A DNA stretch of 64,000 nucleotides, taken from the NCBI RefSeq assembly GCF_900119145.1, contig NZ_FPIY01000001.1:248001-312000 (forward strand), written 5' to 3'. Shown in pieces: positions 36,807 through 46,433 of the stretch. This DNA comes from Cellulophaga fucicola. GTDB lineage: Bacteria; Bacteroidota; Bacteroidia; Flavobacteriales; Flavobacteriaceae. Position 1 is the first letter of the stretch. Each line of letters begins with the position of its first letter. A program made the translations under genes and the position numbers. The notes beneath the pieces are model-generated. The model searched no databases and was not told the origin of the DNA. It saw only the letters and a program-made list of their open reading frames with translations.

Positions 36807-37448
36807 TTGAAGGATACCTTAAAACACCGTGGTAAACGCAACCTTTTAGCAGACACTTTAATAGCCAAAGGAATTACAGATAAATTGGTAATTGAGGCAA
36901 TTAAAAAAGTGCCTAGGCATTTATTTTTAGATAGTAGTTTTGAAGATCACGCCTACCAAGACAAAGCTTTCCCTATTGGTGCGGAGCAAACAATTTCTCA
37001 GCCTTATACCGTTGCTTTTCAATCACAATTGTTAGAGGTAAAGCCAAACGATGTTATTTTAGAAATAGGAACAGGTAGTGGGTATCAAACAGCAGTTTTA
37101 TTGCAACTTGGTGCGCGTGTTTTTACTATAGAAAGACAATCTCAGTTATTTAAAAAGAACAAGTTGTTTTTTCCTAAAATGGGAATTAGACCTAAAAAAG
37201 CTATTTTGGGAGATGGCTATAAAGGCTATCCAGAAGAGGCGCCTTACGATGGTATTATAGTTACAGCGGGTGCGCCAATAGTGCCTAAACCATTACTAGC
37301 GCAATTAAAAATAGGAGGTAGGTTGGTAATACCAGTTGGGGTAGAAGACCAAATAATGACGTTGTTTGTGCGTAAATCTGAGCTAGAATTTGAAAAACAG
37401 GAATTTGGTTCTTTTAAATTTGTGCCACTTTTAGAAAATAAAAACTAG
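36807..37448 (+). CDS. pcm: Protein-L-isoaspartate O-methyltransferase, TTG start
   Basis: 213 aa. It transfers methyl from S-adenosylmethionine to L-isoaspartyl residues in damaged proteins. Visible: [20 protein letters not shown] (the family's active-site strand), [20 protein letters not shown] (SAM motif I), [11 protein letters not shown] (motif II/III). The start is TTG at 36807: an in-frame TAA lies at 36798-36800 and the first in-frame ATG is far downstream, within the SAM domain. The 3' end overlaps smpB tail-to-tail by 4 nt (CTAG). Confidence 0.93.
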   Translation: MKDTLKHRGKRNLLADTLIAKGITDKLVIEAIKKVPRHLFLDSSFEDHAYQDKAFPIGAEQTISQPYTVAFQSQLLEVKPNDVILEIGTGSGYQTAVLLQLGARVFTIERQSQLFKKNKLFFPKMGIRPKKAILGDGYKGYPEEAPYDGIIVTAGAPIVPKPLLAQLKIGGRLVIPVGVEDQIMTLFVRKSELEFEKQEFGSFKFVPLLENKN

Positions 37449-37906
37449 TTGTTAAAACTCTTTTTAATACGGTCTAAATCTCTTTTGTTATCTCTGTCTT
37501 TAATACTGTCTCGTTTATCGTGTAGCTTTTTACCTTTAGCTAATGATATGTTTATTTTGGCAAGGCCTCTATCATTTAAAAAAAGATTAAGAGGTACAAT
37601 TGTTAGCCCAGAATTTTTTACTTCTTTCTCTAACTTTTTTAACTCTCCTTTATTCAATAATAACTTTCGTTCTGCTTTTGGTTTGTGATTGTAGTGAGAG
37701 CCATGAGAATACTCATCTACCTGCATATTTATAATAAAAAGTTCACCTCTATCATTAAACTCGCAAAAGCTCTCTGTAATAGATGCTTTACCTTCACGAA
37801 TAGATTTTATCTCCGTGCCAGATAATACCAAGCCAGCTGTATAAGTATCAATAAGCTCATACTCAAACCTAGCTCTTTTGTTTTTTATATTGATTTTTTT
37901 CTGCAT
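37445..37906 (-). CDS. smpB: SsrA-binding protein SmpB
   Basis: 153 aa from the ATG at 37906; the upstream ATG at 37918 adds only MYSM and is less like the family. It binds tmRNA for rescue of stalled ribosomes. Visible: [52 protein letters not shown], and the basic tail [20 protein letters not shown]. Length is typical. Shares its stop-codon palindrome CTAG with the convergent pcm gene. Confidence 0.96.
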   Translation of the reverse strand: MQKKINIKNKRARFEYELIDTYTAGLVLSGTEIKSIREGKASITESFCEFNDRGELFIINMQVDEYSHGSHYNHKPKAERKLLLNKGELKKLEKEVKNSGLTIVPLNLFLNDRGLAKINISLAKGKKLHDKRDSIKDRDNKRDLDRIKKSFNN

Positions 37907-37991
37907 CATAGAGTACAAAAATAGAATAATTTAAACCAACTTTGTAAAGAATTTAAAAGCATTACAACTAATACACTAAAGATTTTATTTT

Positions 37992-38729
37992 ATGGTGAAA
38001 AAAACGATACTTTTCTTATTGTTGATAGTAATAGCAGCTTGTAAGAATGAAAAAAAGGAAGAAATAACAGCACAAACAATCGTAGATAAATCTATTGATG
38101 TTTCTGGAGGTGATTTGTACAAGACAAAAAATATTTCTTTTGAGTTTAGAGATAAAAAGTATGTTTTAGAGCAAACAGATGGAAAAAAGGTAATGAAGCG
38201 TATTTTTATGCAAGACTCTTCTAGTATTACGGATATTAAAGCAGAAAAATTTAGCAGGTTGGTTAACGATAGCCTTGTTGTTGTGGCAGATTCTACAGCT
38301 AAAAAATATGACAATGCTATAAATTCGGTTTTTTACTTTGCACTTTTACCTTATGGTTTAAATGATGCGGCGGTAACTAAAGAGTATTTAGGAGAAGTTA
38401 CAATTAAAGGAAAAGAGTATTATAAAGTAAAAGTTACTTTTAGTGAAGAAGGTGGAGGAGATGATTTTGACGATACGTACCTGTATTGGTTTAATAAAGA
38501 AACATTTAAACCAGATTATTTAGCATACAAGTTTTTTGTAAATGATGGAGGGATGCGTTTTAGAGTAGCTTATAACGAGAGAATTGTAAACGGAATTAGA
38601 TTTGTAGATTATGAAAACTACAAACCTAAAACCGAATCTGATAAGATTTTAGAAATAGATAGTATGTACCAGAATAACGGTTTAGAATTACTATCTAAAA
38701 TTGAGCTAAAAGATATTAGTCTCGACTAA
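37992..38729 (+). CDS. DUF6503-like lipoprotein
   Basis: 245 aa, starting MVKKTILFLLLIVIAAC (Cys17, a lipoprotein signal), then a soluble domain beginning AQTIVDKSIDVSGGDLYKTK and ending YENYKPKTESDKILEIDSMY, a pattern I associate with the DUF6503 family of Bacteroidota surface lipoproteins. No enzymatic motif. Its 3' end overlaps the convergent phosphatase gene by 14 nt. Function unknown. Confidence 0.75.
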   Translation: MVKKTILFLLLIVIAACKNEKKEEITAQTIVDKSIDVSGGDLYKTKNISFEFRDKKYVLEQTDGKKVMKRIFMQDSSSITDIKAEKFSRLVNDSLVVVADSTAKKYDNAINSVFYFALLPYGLNDAAVTKEYLGEVTIKGKEYYKVKVTFSEEGGGDDFDDTYLYWFNKETFKPDYLAYKFFVNDGGMRFRVAYNERIVNGIRFVDYENYKPKTESDKILEIDSMYQNNGLELLSKIELKDISLD

Positions 38730-39261
38730 TATCTAAATTAAGCTTGTTGGCAGTGGCTTGGTTACCAATAATTGTAACGGTATACAAGCCGCTGTTATCA
38801 TAATCGTCTATTTGTGGGTATTTTTCTTCGCCAATAATAGCATTTACAAATTTATTAATTGTGTTGCTATGCCCTACAACTAATACTTTTTTACCAAAAT
38901 TGTCTGTAACAAACTGTTGAGGATCTATTGTAGTAGGATCGTAACTAGTAACAGTAATGTTTTTCTGTATAGCTGTTGGTGCTGCTGTCATTTGTGTTCT
39001 CTCGTAGTCTGTAGAATAAATAGCATCAAAATCTACTGGCTCAAAGGCTTTAGCCCAAAATATAGATCTTCCTAATCCTTCTTGAGATAATTCTGGATTA
39101 GAGTTCTCTGGATTAGACCTATCCTTTTCTGCGTGTCTTATAAAGTAAAAAGTAGATACAGTGTTATCTGCTATATCTTCTTTGGGTGCATCTTTGGTAT
39201 CCTTGCAGCTAAATAATCCTGTAAATAGAAGTACTAAAAAAATAGATTTTATAAATTTCAT
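38716..39261 (-). CDS. Histidine phosphatase superfamily lipoprotein
   Basis: 181 aa. Lipoprotein signal (Cys19 in LLFTGLFSCK). The branch-1 histidine phosphatase motifs are TFYFIRHAEKD (RHxE variant of RHG; catalytic His) and VLVVGHSNTINKF (second catalytic His). AIYSTDYERTQMTA carries the phosphate-pocket arginine. A periplasmic or outer-membrane phosphatase of unknown substrate. Length fits the small SixA/PGAM-like Bacteroidota forms. Confidence 0.88.
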   Translation of the reverse strand: MKFIKSIFLVLLFTGLFSCKDTKDAPKEDIADNTVSTFYFIRHAEKDRSNPENSNPELSQEGLGRSIFWAKAFEPVDFDAIYSTDYERTQMTAAPTAIQKNITVTSYDPTTIDPQQFVTDNFGKKVLVVGHSNTINKFVNAIIGEEKYPQIDDYDNSGLYTVTIIGNQATANKLNLDISRD

Positions 39262-39381
39262 TTTAAAATAATTTATTGAAGTTGTTGTATGTAGTATAAC
39301 TTAATTTTTAGCAGAAAAGTATGTTGCTTTTCTATTAAAAAAGTTATGTGTATGCTTGTCTTTTAGGTGTTATAGAAAAAA

Positions 39382-39978
39382 TTATATTTTAACTTCTTTT
39401 TCTATAAGGTGGTTAATGTAAGTAACCGTATTTAAAAGGTATTTACGATCTTGAGTAACTGTGGCCATAGCTACAGAACCTTGTAGCATAGTATATAGCT
39501 GTTTTGCAAATTGTAAGGGAGATACAGGTAGTTTTAACTCGTTTTTATTTACGCCTGTTTCTAATACTGCTGCTATTTTACCTTCAATGGTACGTACAAT
39601 TTCTTTAGCTGCACCAGATAAAGTCTTGTTGTTGTATTCTGCGTCTACGCCTACATTAATTATTGGGCATCCCCCCATATCTAATGTAAAAACTGCATAT
39701 TGCCTGTAGAAGCTAGTTAAACTAAATATTTTATCTAAAGAATTGCCTTCTATTTCTAAACGCTCATCAATCTTTTCTAAAAGCTTGTTTGTATTGTGTT
39801 CAAAAGCAGCTAATGCTATTTCTTCTTTGTTTTTAAAATTACCATATAAAGCACCTTTTGTTAGTCCGGTTGCTTTAGTAATATCGCTCATACTTGTACC
39901 AACATAGCCTTGCTTGCTAAATATTGGCGCAGAAGTTTTTATAATGAATTCTTTGGTTTTTTCTGCCTTAGTGGACAT
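39382..39978 (-). CDS. TetR family transcriptional regulator
   Basis: 198 aa from the ATG at 39978, which gives MSTKAEKTKEFIIKTSAPIF; the longer frame to 40029 runs into the upstream terminator and is rejected. The TetR N-terminal helix-turn-helix is clear: GTSMSDITKATGLTKGALYG then NFKNKEEIALAAFEH. The C-terminal ligand domain resembles TetR_C_6/YsiA-like forms with MGGCPIINVGVDA (AcuR/RutR-like 'GCP' segment). Probable repressor; target unknown. Confidence 0.92.
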   Translation of the reverse strand: MSTKAEKTKEFIIKTSAPIFSKQGYVGTSMSDITKATGLTKGALYGNFKNKEEIALAAFEHNTNKLLEKIDERLEIEGNSLDKIFSLTSFYRQYAVFTLDMGGCPIINVGVDAEYNNKTLSGAAKEIVRTIEGKIAAVLETGVNKNELKLPVSPLQFAKQLYTMLQGSVAMATVTQDRKYLLNTVTYINHLIEKEVKI

Positions 39979-40030
39979 ATGCTTGTTGCTTGTTTCTACG
40001 AATATATAAAATCTATAAAATAGAACCATA

Positions 40031-40059
40031 AAAAAAGCTTCCTTAACGGAAGCTTTTTT
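40031..40059 (-). terminator. Terminator downstream of clpB
   Basis: AAAAAAGCTTCC / GGAAGCTTTTTT with a 5-nt loop, followed by a U-run in minus-strand sense. It separates clpB from the TetR gene, so the two are probably separate transcripts. Confidence 0.88.
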
Positions 40060-40079
40060 ACTATTCTTATCACTTTTTC

Positions 40080-42668
40080 TTAATTCTCGTTTCTAAATAC
40101 CAGTTTATTATCAAAACTATCTATTAAAACAATACTATCTGTAGAAATAGTACCTGCTAATATTTCTTTAGATAAGTTGTTTAAAACTTCCTTCTGAATT
40201 GTTCTTTTTACGGGTCTAGCTCCATATTGAGGATCGTAACCTTTGTCTGCTAAAAACAATACAGCTTCATCTGTAGCATCTATTGTAATGTTTTGTTCTG
40301 CAACTAATTTTTTAAGACTATCTAATTGTATACGTACAATTTTTATGATGTCTTTTTTAGATAATGGCGTAAACATTAAAATATCATCTATTCTATTTAA
40401 AAACTCTGGTCTAATACTAGATCTTAATAATCCTAATACATCTGTTTTTGCAGCTTCAGTTGCTTTTATAGCATCTTTATGCTTGTCAAAACTTTCTTGT
40501 ATTATAGAGCTACCTATATTACTAGTCATAATAATAATGGTATTCTTAAAATCTGCAACTCTCCCTTTGTTATCTGTTAGTCGTCCTTCATCAAGAACCT
40601 GTAATAGAATATTAAAAGTATCTGGATGCGCTTTTTCAATTTCATCTAACAATATAACAGAATAAGGTCTACGTCTAACAGCTTCGGTCAATTGTCCGCC
40701 TTCATCATACCCAACGTATCCCGGAGGTGCACCAACTAGTCTACTTACAGAGTGACGTTCTTGGTATTCACTCATATCTATTCTTGTCATTGCATTTTCG
40801 TCATCAAATAAATAAGAAGCAAGTGTTTTTGCCAGTTCTGTTTTACCAACACCTGTTGTTCCTAAAAATAGAAACGAACCAATTGGGCGTTTGGCATCTT
40901 GCAAGCCAGATCTGCTTCTTCTAATAGCGTCAGACACGGCTACTATAGCTTCTTCTTGCCCAACAACACGTTTGTGTAAAACGGACTCAAGATCAAGTAA
41001 CTTTTCTCTTTCGCTTTTTAGCATCTTGGTTACAGGTATACCTGTCCATTTAGCTACAACATCAGCAATATCTTCATAGGTTACTTCTTCTTGTATTAAA
41101 GTCCCGTGACTTTGTTGGTCTGCTAACGTATTCTGTAGTTTTTCTAAAGCCTCCTGCGATTCTTTAATTTTACCGTAGCGTATTTCTGCTACTTTACCAT
41201 AATCACCATTACGTTCTGCACGTTCTGCTTCTAGCTTATAGTTTTCTATATCTTGTTTAACTTGCTGTATATTGTCTACAACTGTTTTTTCGCTATCCCA
41301 TTTTGCAAAAATTTCGTTACGTTCTTCTTTAATGTTAGCAAGATCTATGTTTAGGCTCTTTAATTTATCCTTATCATCTTCCCTTTTTATAGCCTCAATC
41401 TCTATTTCTAGCTGCATTATTTTACGGTCTAAAACATCTAATTCTTCTGGTTTAGAGTTAATTTCCATTCGTAATTTAGCAGCAGCCTCGTCCATTAAAT
41501 CTATGGCCTTATCTGGTAAAAATCTATTTGTAATGTAACGTTGAGATAATTCTACGGCACCAATTACAGCTTCATCTTTAATACGTACTTTATGGTGTGC
41601 CTCATACTTTTCTTTAATTCCTCTTAAAATTGAGATAGAACTTTCTGTACTAGGTTCGTCTACTATAATTTTCTGAAATCTACGTTCTAGTGCTTTGTCC
41701 TTTTCAAAATATTTTTGATATTCGTCTAGAGTAGTGGCACCAATTGCACGTAACTCTCCACGGGCTAATGCCGGTTTTAAAATGTTAGCAGCATCCATTG
41801 CGCCATCTCCACCACCTGCACCAACAAGTGTATGTATCTCATCTATAAACAATACTATTTGTCCGTCTGCAGATGTTACTTCTTTTATAACAGATTTAAG
41901 TCTTTCCTCGAACTCACCCTTGTATTTTGCGCCTGCAATTAAGGCTCCCATATCTAAAGAGTAGATAATTTTATCCTTTAAATTTTCTGGAATATCTCCT
42001 TGTATTATACGGTGTGCAATACCTTCTGCAATAGCAGTTTTACCTACACCAGGCTCACCAACTAACATTGGGTTGTTCTTAGTTCTTCTAGATAAAATTT
42101 GCAATACTCTACGTATTTCTTCATCTCTACCAATTACAGGATCTAACTTTCCTTCATCTGCTAATCTGTTTAAGTTTTTAGCATATTTTTCTAATGAATT
42201 ATAGTTTTCTTCTGCACTTTGCGATGTTACATTGTTGCCATTTCTTAATTCTGTAATAGCAGCAGTTAAATCTTTTTCTGTTACTCCTTGATCTTTTAGA
42301 ATTTGAGAGATTTTACTTTTAGACTTAAAAACGGCTAAGAGTAGGTGTTCCGTAGATACGTACTCATCATTCATTTTTTTAGCAACAATAATAGCTTCGT
42401 TAACTGTTTTACCAGCTTCGCGAGACATCATTATATCTGCGCCAGTTACTTTTGGTAAGCTTTGTAGCTCTTTGTCTATTATTTGTGTTAATAACGCAAC
42501 ATTTACATTTAGTTTTTTTAAGATGAAAGGCATTACGTTTTCATCTACCTTAATTAATGCTTTAAATAAATGTTCGTTCTCTATTTGCTGGTTCCCAAGT
42601 TCCTGAGCAAGTAATTGTGCCTGCTGTAAGGATTCTTGAGATTTTATTGTGAAATTATTAATGTTCAT
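40080..42668 (-). CDS. clpB: ATP-dependent chaperone ClpB
   Basis: 862 aa disaggregase of the Hsp100 class, working with DnaK. N-domain residues 1-145; NBD1 with Walker [18 protein letters not shown] and sensor region [14 protein letters not shown]; a long middle coiled coil (about 400-520, [20 protein letters not shown]) that distinguishes ClpB from ClpA/ClpC; NBD2 with [20 protein letters not shown] and the Walker [17 protein letters not shown]. No ClpP-binding IGF loop seen. Typical length. Confidence 0.97.
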   Translation of the reverse strand: MNINNFTIKSQESLQQAQLLAQELGNQQIENEHLFKALIKVDENVMPFILKKLNVNVALLTQIIDKELQSLPKVTGADIMMSREAGKTVNEAIIVAKKMNDEYVSTEHLLLAVFKSKSKISQILKDQGVTEKDLTAAITELRNGNNVTSQSAEENYNSLEKYAKNLNRLADEGKLDPVIGRDEEIRRVLQILSRRTKNNPMLVGEPGVGKTAIAEGIAHRIIQGDIPENLKDKIIYSLDMGALIAGAKYKGEFEERLKSVIKEVTSADGQIVLFIDEIHTLVGAGGGDGAMDAANILKPALARGELRAIGATTLDEYQKYFEKDKALERRFQKIIVDEPSTESSISILRGIKEKYEAHHKVRIKDEAVIGAVELSQRYITNRFLPDKAIDLMDEAAAKLRMEINSKPEELDVLDRKIMQLEIEIEAIKREDDKDKLKSLNIDLANIKEERNEIFAKWDSEKTVVDNIQQVKQDIENYKLEAERAERNGDYGKVAEIRYGKIKESQEALEKLQNTLADQQSHGTLIQEEVTYEDIADVVAKWTGIPVTKMLKSEREKLLDLESVLHKRVVGQEEAIVAVSDAIRRSRSGLQDAKRPIGSFLFLGTTGVGKTELAKTLASYLFDDENAMTRIDMSEYQERHSVSRLVGAPPGYVGYDEGGQLTEAVRRRPYSVILLDEIEKAHPDTFNILLQVLDEGRLTDNKGRVADFKNTIIIMTSNIGSSIIQESFDKHKDAIKATEAAKTDVLGLLRSSIRPEFLNRIDDILMFTPLSKKDIIKIVRIQLDSLKKLVAEQNITIDATDEAVLFLADKGYDPQYGARPVKRTIQKEVLNNLSKEILAGTISTDSIVLIDSFDNKLVFRNEN

Positions 42669-42836
42669 ATATGTTGTGTTTTTTATAGTATTAGTATTTT
42701 TACAAGATTAAAGACAATTACCTTACCAAATACAAATACAAGACAAAATGGCTGTTATTATTGAGTTTAACAAGACATTTAGTCAGTTGTAAGTTTAGGG
42801 AATTAGATCGACTTAACTATAAAATTAAGAATTATA

Positions 42837-43226
42837 ATGGGATTATTTACAGGTTTATTTGGTGGTAATGGAGAAAAAAAGGAGGAGAAGCAATTGCCTT
42901 GGATACCTTTAACCACTGTGGAACAATTAAAAGATATTGAAGAAAAATCTAAAACTAAAACGCAGATTATCTTTAAGCATTCTACCAGTTGTGGTATTAG
43001 CCGTATGGTAATAAAAATGTTTAGAGATACTTACGATTATACAGAAGAACAGGCAGATTTGTACTATTTAGACTTGTTGCAATACAGAGAAGTTTCTAAT
43101 GAAACGGGTTATAAATTTCAGGTGATGCACCAATCGCCACAATTATTAGTGGTAAAAAACGGTGTAGCTGTAGCTAATGCATCTCACGGTAGTATAAACG
43201 AACTGCATTTAGAGAAATATATTTAA
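42837..43226 (+). CDS. ytxJ: Bacillithiol system redox-active protein YtxJ-like
   Basis: 129 aa. A thioredoxin-fold protein with IIFKHSTSCGISRMVIKMF (Cys52 in the STSCGIS motif), then YYLDLLQYREVSNETGY and HQSPQLLVVKNGVAV, which define the YtxJ (bacilliredoxin-like) family. It acts in bacillithiol de-thiolation in Firmicutes; several Bacteroidota also make bacillithiol. Divergent from clpB. No bshA, bshB or bshC gene is in the window. Confidence 0.9.
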   Translation: MGLFTGLFGGNGEKKEEKQLPWIPLTTVEQLKDIEEKSKTKTQIIFKHSTSCGISRMVIKMFRDTYDYTEEQADLYYLDLLQYREVSNETGYKFQVMHQSPQLLVVKNGVAVANASHGSINELHLEKYI

Positions 43227-43251
43227 AAGGAGAGGTTTCTTTTAAACATAT

Positions 43252-43285
43252 AAAAAAGCCCCCTGCATATGCAAGGGGCTTTTTT
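43252..43285. terminator. Bidirectional terminator
   Basis: AAAAAAGCCCC / GGGGCTTTTTT arms around a palindromic TGCATATGCA core, with A and T runs. Closes ytxJ and the convergent GNAT gene. Confidence 0.9.
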
Positions 43286-43320
43286 ATATGTTTAATTATG
43301 ACAAAGAATGTGCTTTTTAG

Positions 43321-43788
43321 TTAGTTTAAGTTAAGTTCCATCTTAATACTGCTCCTTTTATAGACAACATCTGGTTCTACAGGAATTTCTACAAAACCTA
43401 TTTTTTTATAAATGTGTAACGCATTGGTAAGTTTTACACTAGAGTATAGAATTACTTTACTCCATTGTTCTTCTTTTGCAAAATCTATTGCATAATTTAA
43501 AAGAGCTTGCCCTATTTGTTTTCCTTGGTAGGCTTCATCAACAGCCATTTTACCTAGTTCGTATACGTTGTCTTCAATTTTAATATATGCTACGCAACCA
43601 ACAATTGTATCATTAAGCTTAACAAAAAAGATGTAACCACCTTTATTAATTATAGTGTCTTCGCAATTATCTAGTAGCTCTATATCCTTTTCTTCAACCT
43701 CAAAAAACTTTTTTATCCAATCTAAATTTAATTTTTTAAAGGTTTTAGCGTATTTTGGCTGAAATGGTATAAATGTTAAATTATTCAT
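43321..43788 (-). CDS. GNAT family N-acetyltransferase
   Basis: 155 aa, a free-standing GNAT: KMAVDEAYQGKQIGQALLNY is the acetyl-CoA-binding motif A (Q/R-x-x-G-x-G/A), with VGCVAYIKIEDNVYELGKMA before it and NALHIYKKIGFVEIPVEPDV (the conserved Y-x-x-x-G-F) after. Acceptor unknown. Not related in obvious detail to the FemAB-type GNATs of the polysaccharide locus. Confidence 0.9.
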   Translation of the reverse strand: MNNLTFIPFQPKYAKTFKKLNLDWIKKFFEVEEKDIELLDNCEDTIINKGGYIFFVKLNDTIVGCVAYIKIEDNVYELGKMAVDEAYQGKQIGQALLNYAIDFAKEEQWSKVILYSSVKLTNALHIYKKIGFVEIPVEPDVVYKRSSIKMELNLN

Positions 43789-43953
43789 TAAAAATTACAA
43801 TTTTTTGAGTTTTATTCTGTTTACCGATATATATTGATGTTAAACCATTTTTTAAGAGCATATAATCTAAATATTAAACTGAAACGTATATAAATTAAAC
43901 CAAAAGGTTAACTTAGTCAAGTTAATAAATTAAACTGAATTAATAGTATTGTT

Positions 43954-44841
43954 ATGAGTGAGAAAAAGAGTAATACGGGGTTAAAGGTACTTGCTGTTTT
44001 GTTAGGAGTGGGATTGTTAGGTTCTATTGCCTACACAGTATCATTGTATAAAGACAGAGAAAGAACCAAAACTGTTTTGACACAAGAGAAGGAGTATGTA
44101 GTTAATGATTTAACTAGCTTACAGTCTGAGTACGATAAAGCTATTATGGAGAGCAATGCTACAAATGAAGAATTAGTAGAAGCTAGAGATAGAATTGCTA
44201 AATACATTGACTCTGTAAAAACAATGAAAACAGATATATCTTCTTTATCTAGATACAGAAGACAAGTAGATTTATTAAAGAAAGAAAGAGCATTTTTACT
44301 TAAAAAAGTAGATTCTTTAACTACATCTAACACAATGTTAGCTATGGAAAGAGATAGTACATACCAAGAGTTATCTAAACAAACTGTTTTTAATGATTCT
44401 TTAGTAGTACAAAATACTCAGTTAGCTGATGCAGTAGAAAAAGGTTCTGCTTTAAACTTAGCTAAATTTTCTGTAGATGCAGTAAAAGAACGTAGTAGTG
44501 GTAAATTAGTTTCTACTACAAGAGCTGGTAGAGCAGATAAGCTTAAAATTTGTTTTACAGTTGCAGATAACGCAATTGCACAAGCAGGTGATAGAGAATT
44601 TTATTTAGAGGTATTAGATCCTCAAGGAAATGTTTTAGGTGAAGGAACTACTAAATCTAACGAAGGTGGTGCTTCTTTAACATATAGTAAAGCAACTGCT
44701 TTTTACTATGAAAACAGAACATTAGATATTTGTGATTACGTAAACAAACCAGTAGGTGATTTTCAAAAAGGAAATTATATGGCTATTGTTTATGATTCTA
44801 AATTGAAAATATTAGGTAAGAGCGAGTTTACTCTTAAATAG
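43954..44841 (+). CDS. Membrane-anchored coiled-coil protein of unknown function
   Basis: 295 aa. A short basic N-terminus, one hydrophobic helix (about 10-28, LKVLAVLLGVGLLGSIAYTV), then a long heptad-rich coiled coil to about residue 160 (TSLQSEYDKAIMESNATNEE, VDLLKKERAFLLKKVDSLTT), and a C-terminal beta-rich domain beginning KLKICFTVADNAI and ending SKLKILGKSEFTLK. No known family recognised. Likely periplasmic, tethered to the inner membrane. Similar proteins are common in flavobacteria (from memory). Isolated from neighbours by a terminator. Confidence 0.75.
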   Translation: MSEKKSNTGLKVLAVLLGVGLLGSIAYTVSLYKDRERTKTVLTQEKEYVVNDLTSLQSEYDKAIMESNATNEELVEARDRIAKYIDSVKTMKTDISSLSRYRRQVDLLKKERAFLLKKVDSLTTSNTMLAMERDSTYQELSKQTVFNDSLVVQNTQLADAVEKGSALNLAKFSVDAVKERSSGKLVSTTRAGRADKLKICFTVADNAIAQAGDREFYLEVLDPQGNVLGEGTTKSNEGGASLTYSKATAFYYENRTLDICDYVNKPVGDFQKGNYMAIVYDSKLKILGKSEFTLK

Positions 44842-44857
44842 ACCTAATAGTACATAT

Positions 44858-44892
44858 AAAAAAAGGTGCAATCTTTAGATTGCACCTTTTTT
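44858..44892. terminator. Bidirectional terminator
   Basis: Inverted repeat GGTGCAATCT / AGATTGCACC with flanking A and T runs and a very tight 2-nt loop as drawn. Between the coiled-coil gene and fumC. Confidence 0.88.
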
Positions 44893-44914
44893 GTTTTTAT
44901 AAATAATTGATTTC

Positions 44915-46312
44915 TTATTTTAAAGAACCAACCATTTCTTCTGGTTTTACCCAATCATCATACTGTTCTGCAGTTACATACCCTAAATTAATAGCTTCTT
45001 CTTTTAGAGTTGTACCATTTTTATGAGCAGTGTTCGCAATTTCAGCAGCTTTATAGTAGCCAATTTTAGTGTTTAAAGCCGTTACAAGCATTAAAGAGTT
45101 ATTTAGTAATTCTTTAATTATTGCGTGGTTAGGCTCTATGCCAGCAACACAGTTAATATCAAAACTAACACAAGCATCGCCAATTAATTGAGCAGATTGT
45201 AATATGTTAGCAGCCATCATTGGTTTAAATACGTTAAGTTCGTAATGACCTTGTGTACCACCAACAGAAATAGCAACATCGTTACCCATAACCTGTGCAC
45301 AAACCATTGTTATAGCTTCACATTGTGTTGGGTTAACTTTTCCTGGCATAATAGAACTTCCTGGTTCGTTAGCTGGTATAACTATTTCGCCAATTCCAGA
45401 ACGTGGGCCAGAAGCCATCATTCTAATATCGTTAGCAATTTTATTTAAAGAAACAGCTAATTGTTTTAAGGCTCCATGGCTTTCTACAATTGCATCGTGT
45501 GCAGCTAAAGCTTCAAACTTATTTTCTGCTGTTACAAATGGTAAGCCTGTAAATTCTGCGATGTATTTAGCAACAAGAACATCATAACCAGCAGGAGTAT
45601 TTAATCCTGTACCTACTGCGGTACCACCAAGAGCTAACTCGCTTAAATGTGGTAGTGTATTTTCTAATGCTTTTAAACCGTGGTTTAATTGAGATACGTA
45701 ACCAGAAAATTCTTGGCCTAAAGTTAATGGAGTAGCATCCATTAAGTGTGTACGTCCTATTTTTACAACCGAAGCAAATTCTTTAGATTTTTTCTCTAAT
45801 GTATCTCTAAGTTGTTTTACTCCTGGAATAGTATTTTCTACAATTTTTTTATAGGCAGCAATATGCATACCTGTAGGGAAAGTGTCGTTAGATGATTGTG
45901 ATTTGTTAACATCATCATTTGGTTGTATTGTTTTTTCGCCTTCGCCAATAACTTTTCCAGCTATTTCATGTGCTCTGTTTGCAACAACCTCATTAACATT
46001 CATATTACTCTGTGTACCAGAGCCTGTTTGCCAAATTACTAAAGGAAATTGATCATTGTGCTTACCAGCCAAAATCTCATCACACACTTGTGCAATTAAA
46101 TCTCTTTTTTCTTCAGCTAATACTCCTAATTCACAATTGGTATATGCTGCTGCCTTTTTTAAATATGCAAAGCCATATACTATGTCTAAAGGCATAGAGG
46201 CAACAGGTCCAATTTTAAAATTGTTTCTAGAGCGTTCTGTTTGTGCTCCCCAATATTTATCAGCAGGTACTTCTACGTTACCCATTGTATCTTTTTCTAT
46301 TCTAAAGCTCAT
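44915..46312 (-). CDS. fumC: Fumarate hydratase, class II
   Basis: 465 aa. Converts fumarate to L-malate in the TCA cycle, oxygen-stable and metal-free. Visible signatures: [40 protein letters not shown], and the family hallmark [16 protein letters not shown], with catalytic His in [16 protein letters not shown]. Length and order match FumC (about 465 aa) rather than aspartase, which it resembles. Confidence 0.96.
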   Translation of the reverse strand: MSFRIEKDTMGNVEVPADKYWGAQTERSRNNFKIGPVASMPLDIVYGFAYLKKAAAYTNCELGVLAEEKRDLIAQVCDEILAGKHNDQFPLVIWQTGSGTQSNMNVNEVVANRAHEIAGKVIGEGEKTIQPNDDVNKSQSSNDTFPTGMHIAAYKKIVENTIPGVKQLRDTLEKKSKEFASVVKIGRTHLMDATPLTLGQEFSGYVSQLNHGLKALENTLPHLSELALGGTAVGTGLNTPAGYDVLVAKYIAEFTGLPFVTAENKFEALAAHDAIVESHGALKQLAVSLNKIANDIRMMASGPRSGIGEIVIPANEPGSSIMPGKVNPTQCEAITMVCAQVMGNDVAISVGGTQGHYELNVFKPMMAANILQSAQLIGDACVSFDINCVAGIEPNHAIIKELLNNSLMLVTALNTKIGYYKAAEIANTAHKNGTTLKEEAINLGYVTAEQYDDWVKPEEMVGSLK

Positions 46313-46433
46313 TGTACTAATTTTTTATAGATACAAAGGTAAGGTTTTGGAGAATTAATTTTACGTATTTAAAACAAGGATTTATAGAATTTTTGAGAAA
46401 AGATGAAGCTATAAAGAAAAAAGCAATTTACTT

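Noticed and set aside
39979-40029. Upstream extension of the TetR protein
   Set aside because: It reaches close to the clpB terminator and adds residues unlike TetR N-termini; the ATG at 39978 gives a typical start.
40243-40665. 140-codon plus-strand open frame
   Set aside because: Antisense to clpB, which is strongly conserved here.
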